Shown here: one piece after another, positions 47,583-60,146 of the stretch
Numbering within the stretch: position 1 is the first letter of the stretch
Layout of the letters: every line of letters starts with the position of its first letter
Assembly (NCBI GenBank): GCA_028532985.1
Contig: JANCIK010000001.1
Location: 1,922,001-1,986,000 of the forward strand
DNA: 64,000 bases
From: Stropharia rugosoannulata
Lineage: Eukaryota; Basidiomycota; Agaricomycetes; Agaricales; Strophariaceae
Reading direction: 5' to 3'
Position numbers and translations under genes: made by a program
The notes under the pieces: generated by a model
Database searches by the model: none
Told to the model about the DNA's origin: nothing
Seen by the model: only the letters and a program-made list of their open reading frames with translations

Positions 47583-49970
47583 ATGCAAACTGCTCTTCTT
47601 GTTCTCTGTCTCGGCTGCCTCGTCACGCTACGGGCCCTGTGGGCATGGCATAAAACTATTAGAGCTATCCAGTAAGTCCTCCAAAATCAAAGACTACCGG
47701 TGCTCACAGAAAGTAGTAATTTTCCTGGCCGACGGCTGTTCTTCTCTCCCGCCAGTGTTCTAGGCAACTTACTCCCAAAGATAAAGTATATAAATGCTGG
47801 TAACAACTCTCTATTTGTGAACAAACATGACCGTATGTTTCTGTGTCAAATGATTGCTCTGAAGTTGTACTTACCGTAGGCAAGTATTTGAGAAATGTGG
47901 CTGTGATATTCTTTCTTCGGTCAGCCTTTTTCCTAAGGTCAAAGCTTCAATCATGGTTGCAGATCCAGCTGCCGTAAAAGTATGTCTAATACCTTTTCAC
48001 ATCAAAGTTCTTATATAACATTAAGATTCACATCCATACCAATAGGAGGTGACAACATATCGCGCGCGGTTTCCTAAACCCGTCATTCTATACAGAGCTC
48101 TCAGTTTCTTTGGAAAAAATATTGTGGCATCGGAAGGGGAAGATTGGAAAAAATACCGAAAGATTTCAGCACCTGCGTTTTCAGATGTAAGATGCCGTTT
48201 TGCCTATCGTCATAAACAACTTGGGTAACGACCTGCCCACTGTCTTTGTAGCGTAACAACACTCTTGTGTGGAATGAAAGTATCAGGACAGTGAAGGGGT
48301 TGTTCTCGGATGTCTGGGAAGGGCGTGACGTCATTGATGTTGATCACTGCGTGGATATTACATTGCCCGTACGTTGTTTGACCCTTTAGTTATTGAGCGC
48401 TAAGATTTGTCTAAGATGAAGTATCACAATCTTGCTAGATTGCTTTGTTTATAATTGGTGCAGCTGGTGAGTTGCTTACATTATCTTTAGAGAAAAACCG
48501 TCCTCATTCACTGCACTCCGTCAAAGGCTTCGGCAGACCTGTTTCCTGGAAGGAAGATAGCAAGGCGCCCCCTGGGTACACCTTCACTTATAAGGAAGCT
48601 CTCCATATCGTAACGACTGACTTCATCTTCAAATTAATTGTTCCATCTTGGGCAATGGGTCTGACTGAGAGATTCCGCAGAACCCGCCGTGCATTTGATG
48701 AACTCTACGTGCGTACTACTGCCTCGTAACTTGATAATTATGGGGTCATAATATGCTAATATGTACATTAAATTTAGCGGTATATGGCAACTATGATACA
48801 CGAACGACAATTGGAAGATAAGGCTGAAAGTCATGATTTATTTGCCTCTCTTTTGGAGGCAAACGATAATACCTTTGATACCACAGCCTTGACTGAGAGC
48901 GAACTCATAGGTATTTATCTTCGGTTACATTTCTTGTATAATCGCTGAGGATGCGGAACCTACAAGGAAATATATATATATTTTTGGTTGCTGGGCATGA
49001 AGTACGTTTTCATGACTAAAATATGGCTTCCATCTTATGACTTGGTTACCAGACCACGGCACATACTCTATGCTTTACGTTTGCGCTATTGGCACTCTAC
49101 CAGGATGAGCAAGAAAATTTATACCAGCATATCAAAAGTGTTGTTCCCAATGGCCAGGATCCGGTAATATATATGTTTCCTGTTCATCCATCATCTGATA
49201 AAATGTATAGACATATGAACAGATGCCACTGTTGACTTACTCCACAGCGTCAGTGACTTGTGGGCTCCTCATGATTTTAACGGTGTTGATTCTTTATCCA
49301 GCGTCTTCTACGAGACACTGCGGATGTTTCCTCCGGTGCGAAAGCTTGTACTATCGAGCAGACGGAGATGCGCTCATATCAATGGATTATTTTACTTTAT
49401 AAAGGTGACAGGAATTCCCAAACGCGCAGCTGAAGATACTACTCTGAAGACGACGAATGCGGATGGTGAAACAGTTGTTGTGCCAATCCCCAAAGGAATA
49501 GACATCACTCTTAATGTGCCTGGTCTACATTACAATCGTCGGTTTACCTCCATCATATATTCAAAAGCTATAGTTCTCATCATATGCATAGCACGTTACT
49601 GGGACGATCCGCATTCGTTCAAACCTGCACGTTTCCTCAAAGACTGGCCCCGCGATGCATTTATTCCATTTAGCGCCGGTAAGAGATTTTATTCATGTTA
49701 CCAAACAAAATATTCATCAATACGTAGGGCCCCGCGCCTGCATTGGCAGAAAGTACGATGCTTGTACATTTGTAATTAGTGTATTAGTACTTAAATCGTC
49801 TTCTTTCCAGGTTCTTCGAGACGGAAGGGATAGCAATACTCACCATGTTGATATCCCATTACAAGATCACAGTAAAGGAAGAACCTCAATTTGCAAACGA
49901 AACGTTTGAAGAGCGAAAGGCTAGAATTCTAGCTTGCCGTGCTGGTTTGACCGTGACGTACGTAAATTAA
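47583..49970 (+). CDS. Cytochrome P450 monooxygenase
   Basis: Microsomal heme-thiolate monooxygenase; substrate unknown. 16 exons: 47583-47671, 47717-47832, 47885-47979, 48046-48186, 48252-48368, 48439-48466, 48527-48708, 48778-48910, 48967-49001, 49053-49163, 49211-49248, 49302-49335, 49405-49537, 49592-49678, 49728-49752 and 49811-49970, giving 507 residues, the standard P450 length. An N-terminal membrane anchor (LLVLCLGCLVTLRALWAW) is followed by a short proline/arginine hinge (NFPGRR). Signatures: helix I AGHETTAHTL, helix K ETLRMFPPV, the PERF-type HYNPRYWDDPHSFKPARF, and the heme loop FSAGPRACIGRKF with the ligand Cys. All introns are GT-AG; several split these motifs (the I-helix between His-Glu and Thr; the heme loop twice). 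The nearest relatives are basidiomycete families expanded in wood and litter degraders. The SDR gene 2.6 kb downstream is on the other strand, so a cluster is only a possibility. Confidence 0.95.
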
Positions 49971-52609
49971 CCAAATGTGTCATGAGCGGACCCGACTCAC
50001 AAAACCTCAGTCCCCTCCGGGTTCCTCTTACGTTCACTCGTAGATGATTTAGACTTAATGTGACATCACCTTTTGGCCACATGTCTTGCTGGTGATTTTC
50101 CCGGTATTACTTATGACTACATTTTCTGCGAGCAGTTAACGGCCTAAATGTCATCAGGCGGCAGGAATGATCAGGCGGTCTAATCATCCCCTCTCTAAGT
50201 AGTTGGAGTCTGTCCTTACGTACTTACTTACTAATGGAGTCCTTCTACATATACTGGCTTCATGTTTTCTCCCACGGTTAGCTTATCCCAATCGAGTTTA
50301 TATTTATGCATTGTAGTCTCGCGAGCATACTAGGTTGCACTTAGTTTTACAACTCAGTCTACGTGCATACTACAGAAGATTTATCTATTTACTAATTACT
50401 AGCGCCTGATTGGCGCCGATGCCAAGTATTTAGTCTGTAAACCCCTCAATTTCGTCTGTCTGGCACAGACTTGGCACAGACAATGTACGGCAAGTCTGTA
50501 TCTTTCCCAATAGGCCTGTTAAAATTAAAGTTCACTCTGGTACTCACAACAATGTAGCACTGTTATAATTATCAGGCATCGCGCAGCCAATATGAAATAT
50601 CAGCTAATAGCAATAGCAATTTGACAGCCTAACGCAAGATAAATGTCGATTGGTTATGAGCTATCCAATGCTCATGACTTAATACTGAGTATATGTCCTT
50701 TAAATCCATTCATTGACTCCTGAAAAGTCTTCGTAATATATAATTTTTAATCAGTTGAACGAAATAGGAAGAATCGAAACTCAATCGAAACTTGTAGTGG
50801 CTTCCACAGGGTTTGCAAAGCGACAGTAGTAGTAAGTCTATACACTATGTTTGTCCACCTGATAATAGATTAACAGTAATCTACTACAGATTTCCTTCAT
50901 TTCAGTACTATTATTGAATAGAAAAGGAAATTTGTATTGTTAGCGACAAGCTCGGAGCAGGTTGATACGATGCCGCCGGGGAGAAGTCGGAGAGGAAACG
51001 CAGCCGGTAGAGTACCATTGAAGCCATCTGCCATTGTGCTTAAGAATACTGGGTAAAGAGATGTGCTCAAACTTTAGAGGATTTCACGAGCGGCGGCTCT
51101 ATATCCAAGCATTCAGAGTTCGATAAATTGCAGGTATCCGATGAGGAAGGGTGGTGCTTGGTATCGTTCGTGTTACTTCGCCGAGGAGAAAGGTTGAGCT
51201 ACTGAATGTTGCTCAATTGCATGAGAAGCATGGCAGGAGATTTGGTATAGCGACATACCGGCACCGGAACTCGACTCGCACTGGGGATTCTGGAATAACA
51301 ATCCGCGCCGTCACCAGACCATGAGTAGCATAGACCAGACCAAGGAAGATGTAAGGTTTTATACTTGCTGAGAATAACTGAAGTTCATACGGAGGACAAA
51401 CGGAGGAAGAAGTGCCAGAGAAGTGTTCTGGGCCCAGATGACGGGTTATGTCGTGGTAGTTCATCAAGATAACAAAGCCGTAGATAGTATAGGCAATCGA
51501 TTAACCTTCTTCTGAGGAAGGGCGTGGCTACATAGGTGCAGAAACGAGTATCGTGGAACTAAATCGAACAGCCAGTAGTAATGGTAGCTAGAAGGCATAA
51601 TTAGACCTTGATCTGATCGACTTACGGGATTGTGGGCTTGTTCAAAGGTGGCAAAACAAAGCACTACATCATACGGACTTATAAAAGGAGCGCAGCTTTG
51701 GCTCAGCTCCTGCAGAATTGTCTGACCTCTAACCATTCATCCAATCGAGATCATCTAGAAAAAACTCTTTATGTGGTAATCTTGCATTTCAAGGTCATGA
51801 TCAAGTCATGATCCACTCCTACCACTCACTTCATCAAGTTTGTCCATAGCTCAACAGCCAGCCCAAGAATAGTGGTCAGTGAGTGTTCTGAGGCATACCA
51901 CATAATAACAGATATGTTGTAACCAACAGATAACTGCTCCTTTGCTACTCCCAATAATGGTAGTAGTGATCATTGATGACATCATGGCGAAAATCAGCCA
52001 GGACCAAGCCAGGACAGTCGTTCTCCATTGTTGTGGTCACTCATACTAGCCCAAGCAAAGCCCAAGCAAACTTTGTCGACCATACCCATCCAATGCTGTC
52101 CTTCACCGCTGATGTTGTAGAGTCAAAGACAACTTGTCAGATTAGAGGACATTACCATGGGAATGGAGTATGGCCGACAAGATCGATGCGGCTGTAAGGT
52201 GCATATTTCAGGACGTCCCACTTAGTACCTTGGTCAACATTAATGATATCTGGTATCTAATGATACGTTGTCGTTATGTAATTGCAAGTTAATTGAACAT
52301 TAACTACATTGTATATATGCATACCTTATGCATGAAAAAAGACTCGATGATGCCGATTTGATGTCAATAATATTCTAGTTACATCTGAGTTGCAAAGAAT
52401 ACACTGCAAGTCATTTTGCAGTCATTGGCCGCTAGGTAATTGATTTAGACAATATTGGCTGACTGTATTTGACACTTGTTACATACACTCATTTGAATTG
52501 TGATACATAGCCGACTGAATTCAAGTCATATATTAGGTATATTTCAACAAGATGAGATTGGAAAATATCGATAGACTAAGCTCGATAAGTTGGATTTAGG
52601 AAATCAAAA
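49971..52609. other. AT-rich intergenic stretch, nothing assignable
   Basis: 2.6 kb between P450 and SDR genes. On the minus strand two consecutive open stretches (51736-51464 and 51467-51213) form a roughly 170-codon zone without a recognisable domain; a decayed gene is possible. At 50950-51050 a short + frame begins MPPGRSRRGNAAGR and ends quickly. Short repeated words (GGCACAGACTT type near 50460-50500; CCAAGCAAAG near 52050-52070) are seen. The last 350 bases are very AT-rich. Confidence 0.4.
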
Positions 52610-54076
52610 TTATGCCCAACGGCCTGGAATAACAGGATGAGAAGACGACAGTCCACCATCCACTGCAATATTTTGAGCGTTAACATAGCTCGAATCGTCT
52701 ACAATTGATTAATGGCATATTACGATAATAAAGTCTTTGTCAGATGTGACTAACCTGAAGCCAGAAAGAGAGCAGCATTAGCAATTTCTGCAGAAATTAT
52801 GTTAGACCCCAAATAATATTTGTAATGAAAATGATAACCTTGGGCGACACCGAACCGTCCCAATGGATTAAGTTGGCCCACTTTGCTGATCGTACCCCGC
52901 TGTCGAGCATAATCAAATGTTGCGCCAGTCATACCCGTTTCAATAAGGCCGGGGCAAATCGTGTTTACACGAATATTTGTTTTCTGAAGCTGATAAGCTG
53001 AATTCTTTGCAATTGAGTTGACGCTACGAGAATGGATAAGTTGTATAATCATAGTTTTAGTCAAGCTTCTTACGCAGCCTTGCTGGCGCTGTCTGAACTT
53101 CAAGTTAAAATATACTCTATTAATATATGAAGAGCGCTTACAGTCAATTGTCCCGGCTCCGGAATTTAGTCCTGCGACTAGAGAGCACATTATTATTCAA
53201 CCCGGCTATTGTTTTGATTGGTTCACCCACCAGAAGCTGTCAGGATGATGCTTCCTCCACTGAATTTCTTTCCCCTGGACTCGTTTGTCTTAAGCATTGC
53301 AGCTGAAGCATGTTTCACTGCGAGAAAGCACCTGTCGAGAATACCCTCAGCAGGTTATCTAAATACACAGAACTGGCTCACGAACGAAAGGGCATTGACG
53401 CGCATCACATTCATAAATGTTTCCGCTGTGGTATCGTTCAAAGCGTCTTTAGAAGCAATTCCGGCCTGAGATTGTGTCAATATATGTTGGTCATCTTTAC
53501 AATTACAATGAAAACAAACATTGGCAAAAAAGACGTCCAATCTGCCTTCCTCTCGCAGCGCCTGTCTACATATTCCTGAGATAGTAGCATCATCTGCTGC
53601 GTCTGCTTGTGCGGTAGTCACCTACAAATTACATTGTCATAGATGAAATAATTGAAGTATAGTCGTGGATACAAACATCGACGTCTGGATATTTCTCAAG
53701 AATCGTAGCTTTAAGATTTGGGAGGTTGGTAGGGTCGAAGTCCAGCAGGTACAAATGTTTAGCCCCTGAGTTTGCGTGAGCGTTCAATGCACATTGAATA
53801 GAGACCAATTGCTTACCTTCATGAGCAAACAGTATCGCAGTAGCCCGGCTTTGCGCATTGAATCAGACAGAAAGTAGTAAGATTGTCACCATACGCGTAC
53901 CCAATCCCTTTCAATGAACCGACGCCTGTGATTATACAGACTTTATCCTTCAGTTTCCCTGATCGAGGTGCATTGTCCAACTGGGATTGTATCTGTTGAA
54001 TACGAGCGCTTGTTGTTGCGAAGTGGTTTTCGTTGACATTCTTTGAACCTCTGGCTTTGCTATATCCGTCGGCCAT
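52610..54076 (-). CDS. Short-chain dehydrogenase/reductase
   Basis: Classical SDR, an NAD(P)-dependent oxidoreductase of unknown substrate. Minus-strand exons: 54076-53901, 53848-53817, 53765-53677, 53621-53520, 53465-53386, 53331-53231, 53177-53142, 53092-53074, 53023-52839, 52787-52755 and 52698-52610 give 313 residues. About 45 N-terminal residues precede the Rossmann fold. Motifs in order: cofactor loop KVCIITGVGSLKGIG (a TG...GIG loop two residues longer than the textbook form), an acidic LYLLDFD end of the second strand that suggests preference for NAD(H), FFANAGIAS, catalytic Ser in IILTASVAGL, and the YSASK active-site Tyr and Lys, then IRVNTICPGLIETGM and the C-terminal YVNAQNIAVDGG. 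A 19-base exon encodes the YSASKA active site. The gene is divergent from the P5B ATPase (439 bases between starts). Confidence 0.95.
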
Positions 54077-54515
54077 GTGTGAAAGTGATGACAGTTACTG
54101 CTAGCAAGATCGCGGTCTGTGGTGACAACTTGGAGAATGAAGGTCTTGTACTTACTGTACAGGTAATTTGGTACTATTGTAAGATTGAACGTGGGGAAGT
54201 CTAAGCGGGGAATGGCTGACCGCCTCTGACCGTCCGGCCATGAATAAGCCGGACACATCGTGCATCAGAGAGTTATGTATTCACGGGGAACCCGCTGGAA
54301 CCCGAGGAACGGGAACGGCGGGGCGGAAGCAAATGATTTATCGGGCCTCTGCGGACTTCCAAAATCAGATTATGACGCTGCTAGCCGCTGCCGCATCTCT
54401 CCTCTGCTAGGTCATGCTTTATTTTCATCATTTTCACTCTTTTGCTTTCTAACCACGCGACGCATCGAAAAGGCCTGGCTATAGTGATAGATTCACCCTG
54501 GATAACACATATGAA
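54077..54515. promoter_or_regulatory. Divergent promoter region of the SDR and P5B ATPase genes
   Basis: 439 bases between two start codons pointing away from each other. A C/T-rich stretch at 54400-54450 fits the leader of the ATPase gene. A very short upstream frame (ATG AAA TGA at 54511-54519) overlaps the ATPase start at 54516 and could dampen its translation. Confidence 0.5.
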
Positions 54516-57500
54516 ATGACACCACTTGCAAGTTCTTCAGTCAATCCAGAAGAACAAAACTATGATTACACAGAAGGTGCATCCGCCTTGGACATTAATC
54601 AAGCTCTAAACAGTCAACGCATCGCCCGAAGAGACTCTCAATATAGTCTATACAATGACAGTGGCGACAACTCCGTCTTCTCTGGCCCGGGCCACACAAT
54701 CAATCCCAGTAGTGTTTCAAGGATGTCCCACATGCCATTAGGAAGAAGGAGTAGCGACAACTGGACATTCAGAAGTCGGAGACGAAGCATAGACTCTAAA
54801 AGGTCACATATAAGGCGGAGAGACAGTAAGGATAGTCAAATATCACGCCAGAGCATAGAAAGACCGGATGGGTATTTCGATGAGCCAGGCGAGACTGTTT
54901 CTTTGGTAGGAGACGACGGCATAAGTTCTTCAAGCCGGGCAAAGAGGCACACGAAGTCACCTACATCACCCACATCCCCTCAGCGTGCCTCAATGTTTGA
55001 AAATATTGCGCACCTATTTGGGCGCACTGCCGCCTCAGATACACCTCACAGTCGCCGACCGTCAATTTCACAACGTTCTTCCGCTTCACGGCGTAGCAGT
55101 CATTCAGATATTGCATCCGAGAATGCCCTGGATACAGACGAGGATGATGAAGAGCGCTGGGGCTATTCATCAGGAGAAGAAGTCTCTGACAACGATTCTG
55201 AACGCTCCGTGGCGGTCGATGTGGACAATGTGTCAATCACGGCCAGTATGGCATATGATTCTGAACCACCAAGCCCTGGTGAAGGGACACAGAATCTCCC
55301 ATTGCTTAATATCGATCCAATTTTTGGCGGGGAATCACGGATTGAAATGGACACTGGGTTTACTCTACTTGACCCACCCCCTGCTGGTCCGCCAAGTAGG
55401 CAGACTATATATATCGAAGACGAAGATAGTACAGTGCGTTTCGTCGGGTACGAAAAAATAACATCCCGTCTCTGGCTTTGGCGTATCTGTTCTGTTTTAT
55501 CATTTGGTTTGTTAAACTTACTCGGACACTGGTTTCCTCGCATATGGCTCAGCTGGGTCTCTCGGGAAAAAGCGTTTATCAGCTCTCATAATGGATTTAT
55601 CGTCGTTGAGGTACGTTCGCCAATCAGTCAACCAAACCTCTGACTAAACGACTTCACAGTCGTCGTATAAAGCCATCAGTATTCTTCCGATCCAAACTAT
55701 CATATACCCATACGCTATCACTACGGTTTTTCCGACAGATATACCATCAGTACCCGGAACTGAGCTAGAGCTCAACGAGCTTTCTACTGATGATTACTCA
55801 AGCGAAAATAATCAGCTTAAACGACTTCTTATCGTTGATTATCGGCATACTAGGTTTGCTGTCGATCCAAGAACCGGTCTCTTCCATATGATCAGGTATG
55901 AATATATTGTTGCATTCATTTATTCTGTCTAATTTGTCAAAATAGGGACTGGCGAGAAGAGACATGGACCAGAGCTGCTGCTGCTCAACAGTGCATGAGT
56001 GAAAATACTAGAGCCCAAAGAAAACTGCTTTTTGGAAACAACGAGATAGATGTAGAGGCCAAGAGTACAATATCTCTTCTAGTCGAAGAGGTGCATATCG
56101 AACTTTATTCTTTTACCACTTCCCCGCTAATTTTATACTGCATTTCTCAGGTCATCCACCCTTTTTACGTCTTTCAGATTGCCAGTATTATTCTCTGGTC
56201 ACTCGACGATTACTACTACTATGCATTTTGCATTGGACTTATCTCGGCGATAAGTATAATTACAACACTTATCGAAACGAAGAAGGTTAAATTTTAATGG
56301 GGATATACTTAGCTCGTTCACTCATTTCTTCTGCAGACAGTCGCGCGAATGAGGGAAATGTCAAAGCTCATATGCACAATGGACACACTGAAGGGGGGCT
56401 CTTGTAAGTTTCAAGTGACTAGTACACTTTCTTGTGGTCCATTATTAATTCTCTTTCTAAAAGGGGTAGCTCAAGATTCATCGGCGTTGGTACCAGGCGA
56501 TGTACTAAATCTATCAACGTCGAATTTCTCCATTGTTCCAGCTGACATGTTTCTTCTCTCTGGAGACGCCATTGTCAATGAAAGTATGCTAACGGGGGAG
56601 AGCGTACCTGTCAGCAAGGCACCTATCAAAGACGAAGATTTACTCAAATGGCGCAATGACAAAACTGAAAACCCTAAAGCATTCCTTTATGCTGGTACTC
56701 GTGTCATTCGAGTCAGAGGTACCTTTACTGCTCAAGGACAAGGGCAACCTGCACTTGCCCTTGTCGTTCGGACTGGTAAGCAGAAATGTTATATTTTAAC
56801 CCTGGCGGATACAATTTTATCTCGCCTTTTTCGCAGGTTTTAACACAACGAAGGGTGCACTGATTCGTTCTATGCTTTTCCCGAAACCTATCGGCTTTAA
56901 ATTCTATCGGGACTCCGTACGATTCATAGGCGTACTAGCTGGTATTGCTGGCCTAGGGTTCTGCTTCAGCGCTGTAGAATTTGTTAGGATCGGCGTGAGT
57001 AAAATTTATCGTTGATTTTTTATTAGCGTTTCTAAGCTTCCTTCAGCTTCCATGGCAAACAATCCTGGTTCGAGCATTAGATCTGATCACAGTTGTTGTT
57101 CCTCCAGCTTTACCAGCTACGTTATCTATAGGCACAAGCTTTGCCATCGGTCGGCTGAGAAAGCTTGGCATTTTCTGTATATCTCCTAGTCGTGTCAATG
57201 TCGCAGGGAAGATCAATGTTTGCTGCTTCGATAAGACGGGTACGTTAACAGAGGACGGGCTGGACATACTTGGCGTTCGCAGCTTGGACAGATTTGAGCA
57301 TAGATTCGGAGAGCTACTGGAAGACGTTCACGATCTTCCTCTCGGGAAAGACAAGGCTACATTCCTTCATGCCCTGGCAACATGCCACTCTTTAAAGATG
57401 GTGGACGGAGAGATCATCGGAGACCCTTTAGATGTCAAAATGTTTGGATTCACGCGGTGGACACTTGAGGAAGGTCGCGTGGCTGGCACTGGAAACATCA

Positions 57501-59854
57501 AGGCAAAAGGTGCAGTAGTTGAGCAAGCAGCACTTGTTCAAACTGTAGTTCGGCCACCGGGAAGTGCTAAATTTCGACTGGAGGACGCATTGAAGGGATC
57601 ATCCAAGGTCAGATGCTATCGAACATGTGTTCCTTCATTAACTAATGTCCTGAAAGCATGCACATTTCCTAGAATTAGGGGTCATCCGCACTTTCGATTT
57701 TGTGTCTTCCCTTCGTCGGATGAGTGTCATTGTTAAACGACTAAAGAGCGCGAGCATGGAAATCTACGTGAAAGGAGCGCCAGAGGTCATGGCGGAAATA
57801 TGCGAAAAATCTTCTTGTGAGTACGCCTTGCAATCATGCAGCGGATGCGAGTTCTATATAAAAACCATAAACCAGTCCCTCAAGATTACGACGACTTGCT
57901 ATCTTACTACACGAAGCGTGGCTACCGTGTTATAGCTGTTGCTGGAAAGAGTATTGAAGGACTCTCATGGCTCAAAGCCCAGAGAATGAAGAGGTGGGTT
58001 GATTACATTCCTACATTTCAGTCCATTATTGAATTGTTTGTCAGAGAACAAGCTGAATTTGATCTTAAGTTCTTGGGTCTCGTTATATTTGAGAATAGGC
58101 TAAAGCCTGGAACAACGCCTGCCATTCAAGCTTTACGAGCAGCTCACCTTGCATGCAGAATGATTACTGGAGATAATCCGCTCACTGCAGTAAGCGTAGC
58201 GCGGGAGTGCAATTTGATCAATCAGGCTGCTCATGTATTTTCCCCGTCCTTTGCTCGGGGTGCGTTGCGTCCTTCTTCACTCTGAATTTACCTCACAAAC
58301 ATTGTGTTCACGTCCCAGGGAATGCTAGCACGCCTTACTCAAAACTCGTATGGTCGTCGATGGATGACTTTTCATGGAAACTTGACCCTTACAGTCTAAA
58401 GCCTTTGGCCCCTCCCCCACATCACACAATAGAGTCTGACGAAATCAACTATCAAGATTACTCGTTGGTCATTACTGGCGATATTTTTCGTTGGATGCTC
58501 AACTATGCTCCATTAGAAACTCTTCAACGGGTAGGTTGAGCCTTCATCGAATCACCGCTTCAGTTACTAATTATTCTGCCTAGATGCTCGTAAAGACTCA
58601 AATATTCTCCAGGATGTCCCCGGACGAAAAAAATGAAGTCGTTGAGCGTTTACAATCACTTGGCTACACAGTACTTATGTGTGGAGATGGTGCAAACGAT
58701 TGCGCTGCGCTGAAGGCTGCGGATGTCGGGATTTCTCTATCCGAAGCGGAAGCAAGTGTAGCGGCCCCTTTCACCACTAGTACGCCTGATATAGGATGTG
58801 TCCTGTCGGTCATCAAGGAAGGGCGTTGTGCTCTGGTTACCAGTTTCAGTTGCTTCAAATACATGTGGGCTTCCTGCGGTCTTTCAGGCGGAACCTTCGC
58901 TGATCCTTGGAAATAGGGCATTATACTCTATGATTCAGTTCACCTCTGTTACTCTTTTATACTCATTTGCCTCATCTCTTGGTGATTTTCAAGTGAGTTC
59001 TGTTCTTCTTGCTATCACTATCACAAGGCCACTGAACATCTGCGCAGTTTTTATACATTGATTTATTTATCATCATACCAATCGCGGTGACGAGTATGTG
59101 TATTTTTGGTTTTGGCGGAGAACTTTCTTGACATATGTCTTAGTGGGTCGAACCCTTCCTTACCCGCATATATTTTCGAAACGGCCAACAGCCAGCCTTG
59201 TGTCGAAGAAAGTGCTTTCAAGTATTATCGGACAAATTATCATCACATCTTTAGTCCAGTTCTGGGGTTATTTATGGGTACGCAGACAGGATTGGTAAGC
59301 AGTCATGCGCGTTCTTCTAGGATGTGAAAAGCTAATTGCTCGGGCCGCAAGGTATGTTCCTCCGCCAACGAATCTTCCTTCCGAGGGTGGGGACAACAAA
59401 TTGGAATCCACAAACTACGAAAACACTGTTTTATTCCTTATATCATGCTTCCAGTACATCCTGGTGGCGGCTGTCTTTAGCATTGGCCCTCCGTATCGGA
59501 AATCAATGTGGACAAACGGTGAGATTTATTATTGTAAACGCGTCAAGTCTTGCTGATGTTAGATAAACAGGATGGCTGATGCTGTCGATGACATTACTCT
59601 CGGGTTTCAACATCCTGGTTCTGCTCTCTCCCCCAGAGGCTGTGGCGACAATTTTAACCATGATGGACTTGCCTATGCGGGCGCGCTACACGCTACTTGT
59701 AGCGGCTTGTGTCAATGTGGTTGTGTCTATGGGCTTCGAGAAATGGGGGACATCAGGAATTAGTGTTGTAATAGGCGGGATCATGTCGTGGCGGGGGCGT
59801 CGACGAGTGCGGGAGGGGAAGACGTACAAAGCTGTAGAAGGAGGTATGCACTGA
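54516..59854 (+). CDS. P5B-type transport ATPase (YPK9/ATP13A2-like)
   Basis: Vacuolar/lysosomal P-type ATPase; P5B pumps export polyamines from the lysosome and guard against metal stress. 18 exons: 54516-55610, 55660-55895, 55946-56090, 56151-56285, 56337-56403, 56464-56775, 56837-56994, 57047-57607, 57657-57816, 57876-57993, 58045-58259, 58319-58530, 58584-58864, 58917-58992, 59048-59093, 59144-59294, 59352-59518 and 59571-59854, giving 1472 residues. A ~320-residue Ser/Arg-rich cytosolic N-terminus precedes the first membrane segments. Motifs: actuator loop [11 protein letters not shown] (~600), membrane [14 protein letters not shown] (~735; PPALP marks P5B, whereas P5A has PPELP), phosphorylation site [11 protein letters not shown] (~778), nucleotide domain YVKGAPEVM, and hinge [20 protein letters not shown] (~1172), then the remaining membrane helices ([33 protein letters not shown]). 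All introns are GT-AG. The substrate is inferred from family. Confidence 0.96.
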
Positions 59855-60146
59855 GCAAGCACTGAGTCTGGGCCTTGTGTTGCTAGGCGGAGAATGAAAA
59901 TACTGTTGTCGGAACGTGAAATGGTGATTGATGCCAATGGGTCACGTCTGAATGATATAGGATGGTAACCAGTCACTGACCAACAGCCTTTGCTACGCCC
60001 CTTCCTTCTCCCTCTTCTTTCTTCTTTCTTCGACTTTTCTCTTGCCCAGCGGGCCCTTCCAGTCTTTTTTATTTTCATTTCTGCGAGCGCGCCAGGCCGC
60101 TCGTTCGACTCATTTTCCCGCCGGTAACGGGTCCTCGCAATTCACA

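Noticed and set aside
51213..51736. Two consecutive minus-strand open frames
   Set aside because: No domain or conserved motif was recognised and no good splice pair joins them; noted in the intergenic entry only.
47583..54076. P450 and SDR as a secondary-metabolite cluster
   Set aside because: No core synthase lies nearby, the genes are on opposite strands with 2.6 kb between them, and the neighbours are housekeeping genes.
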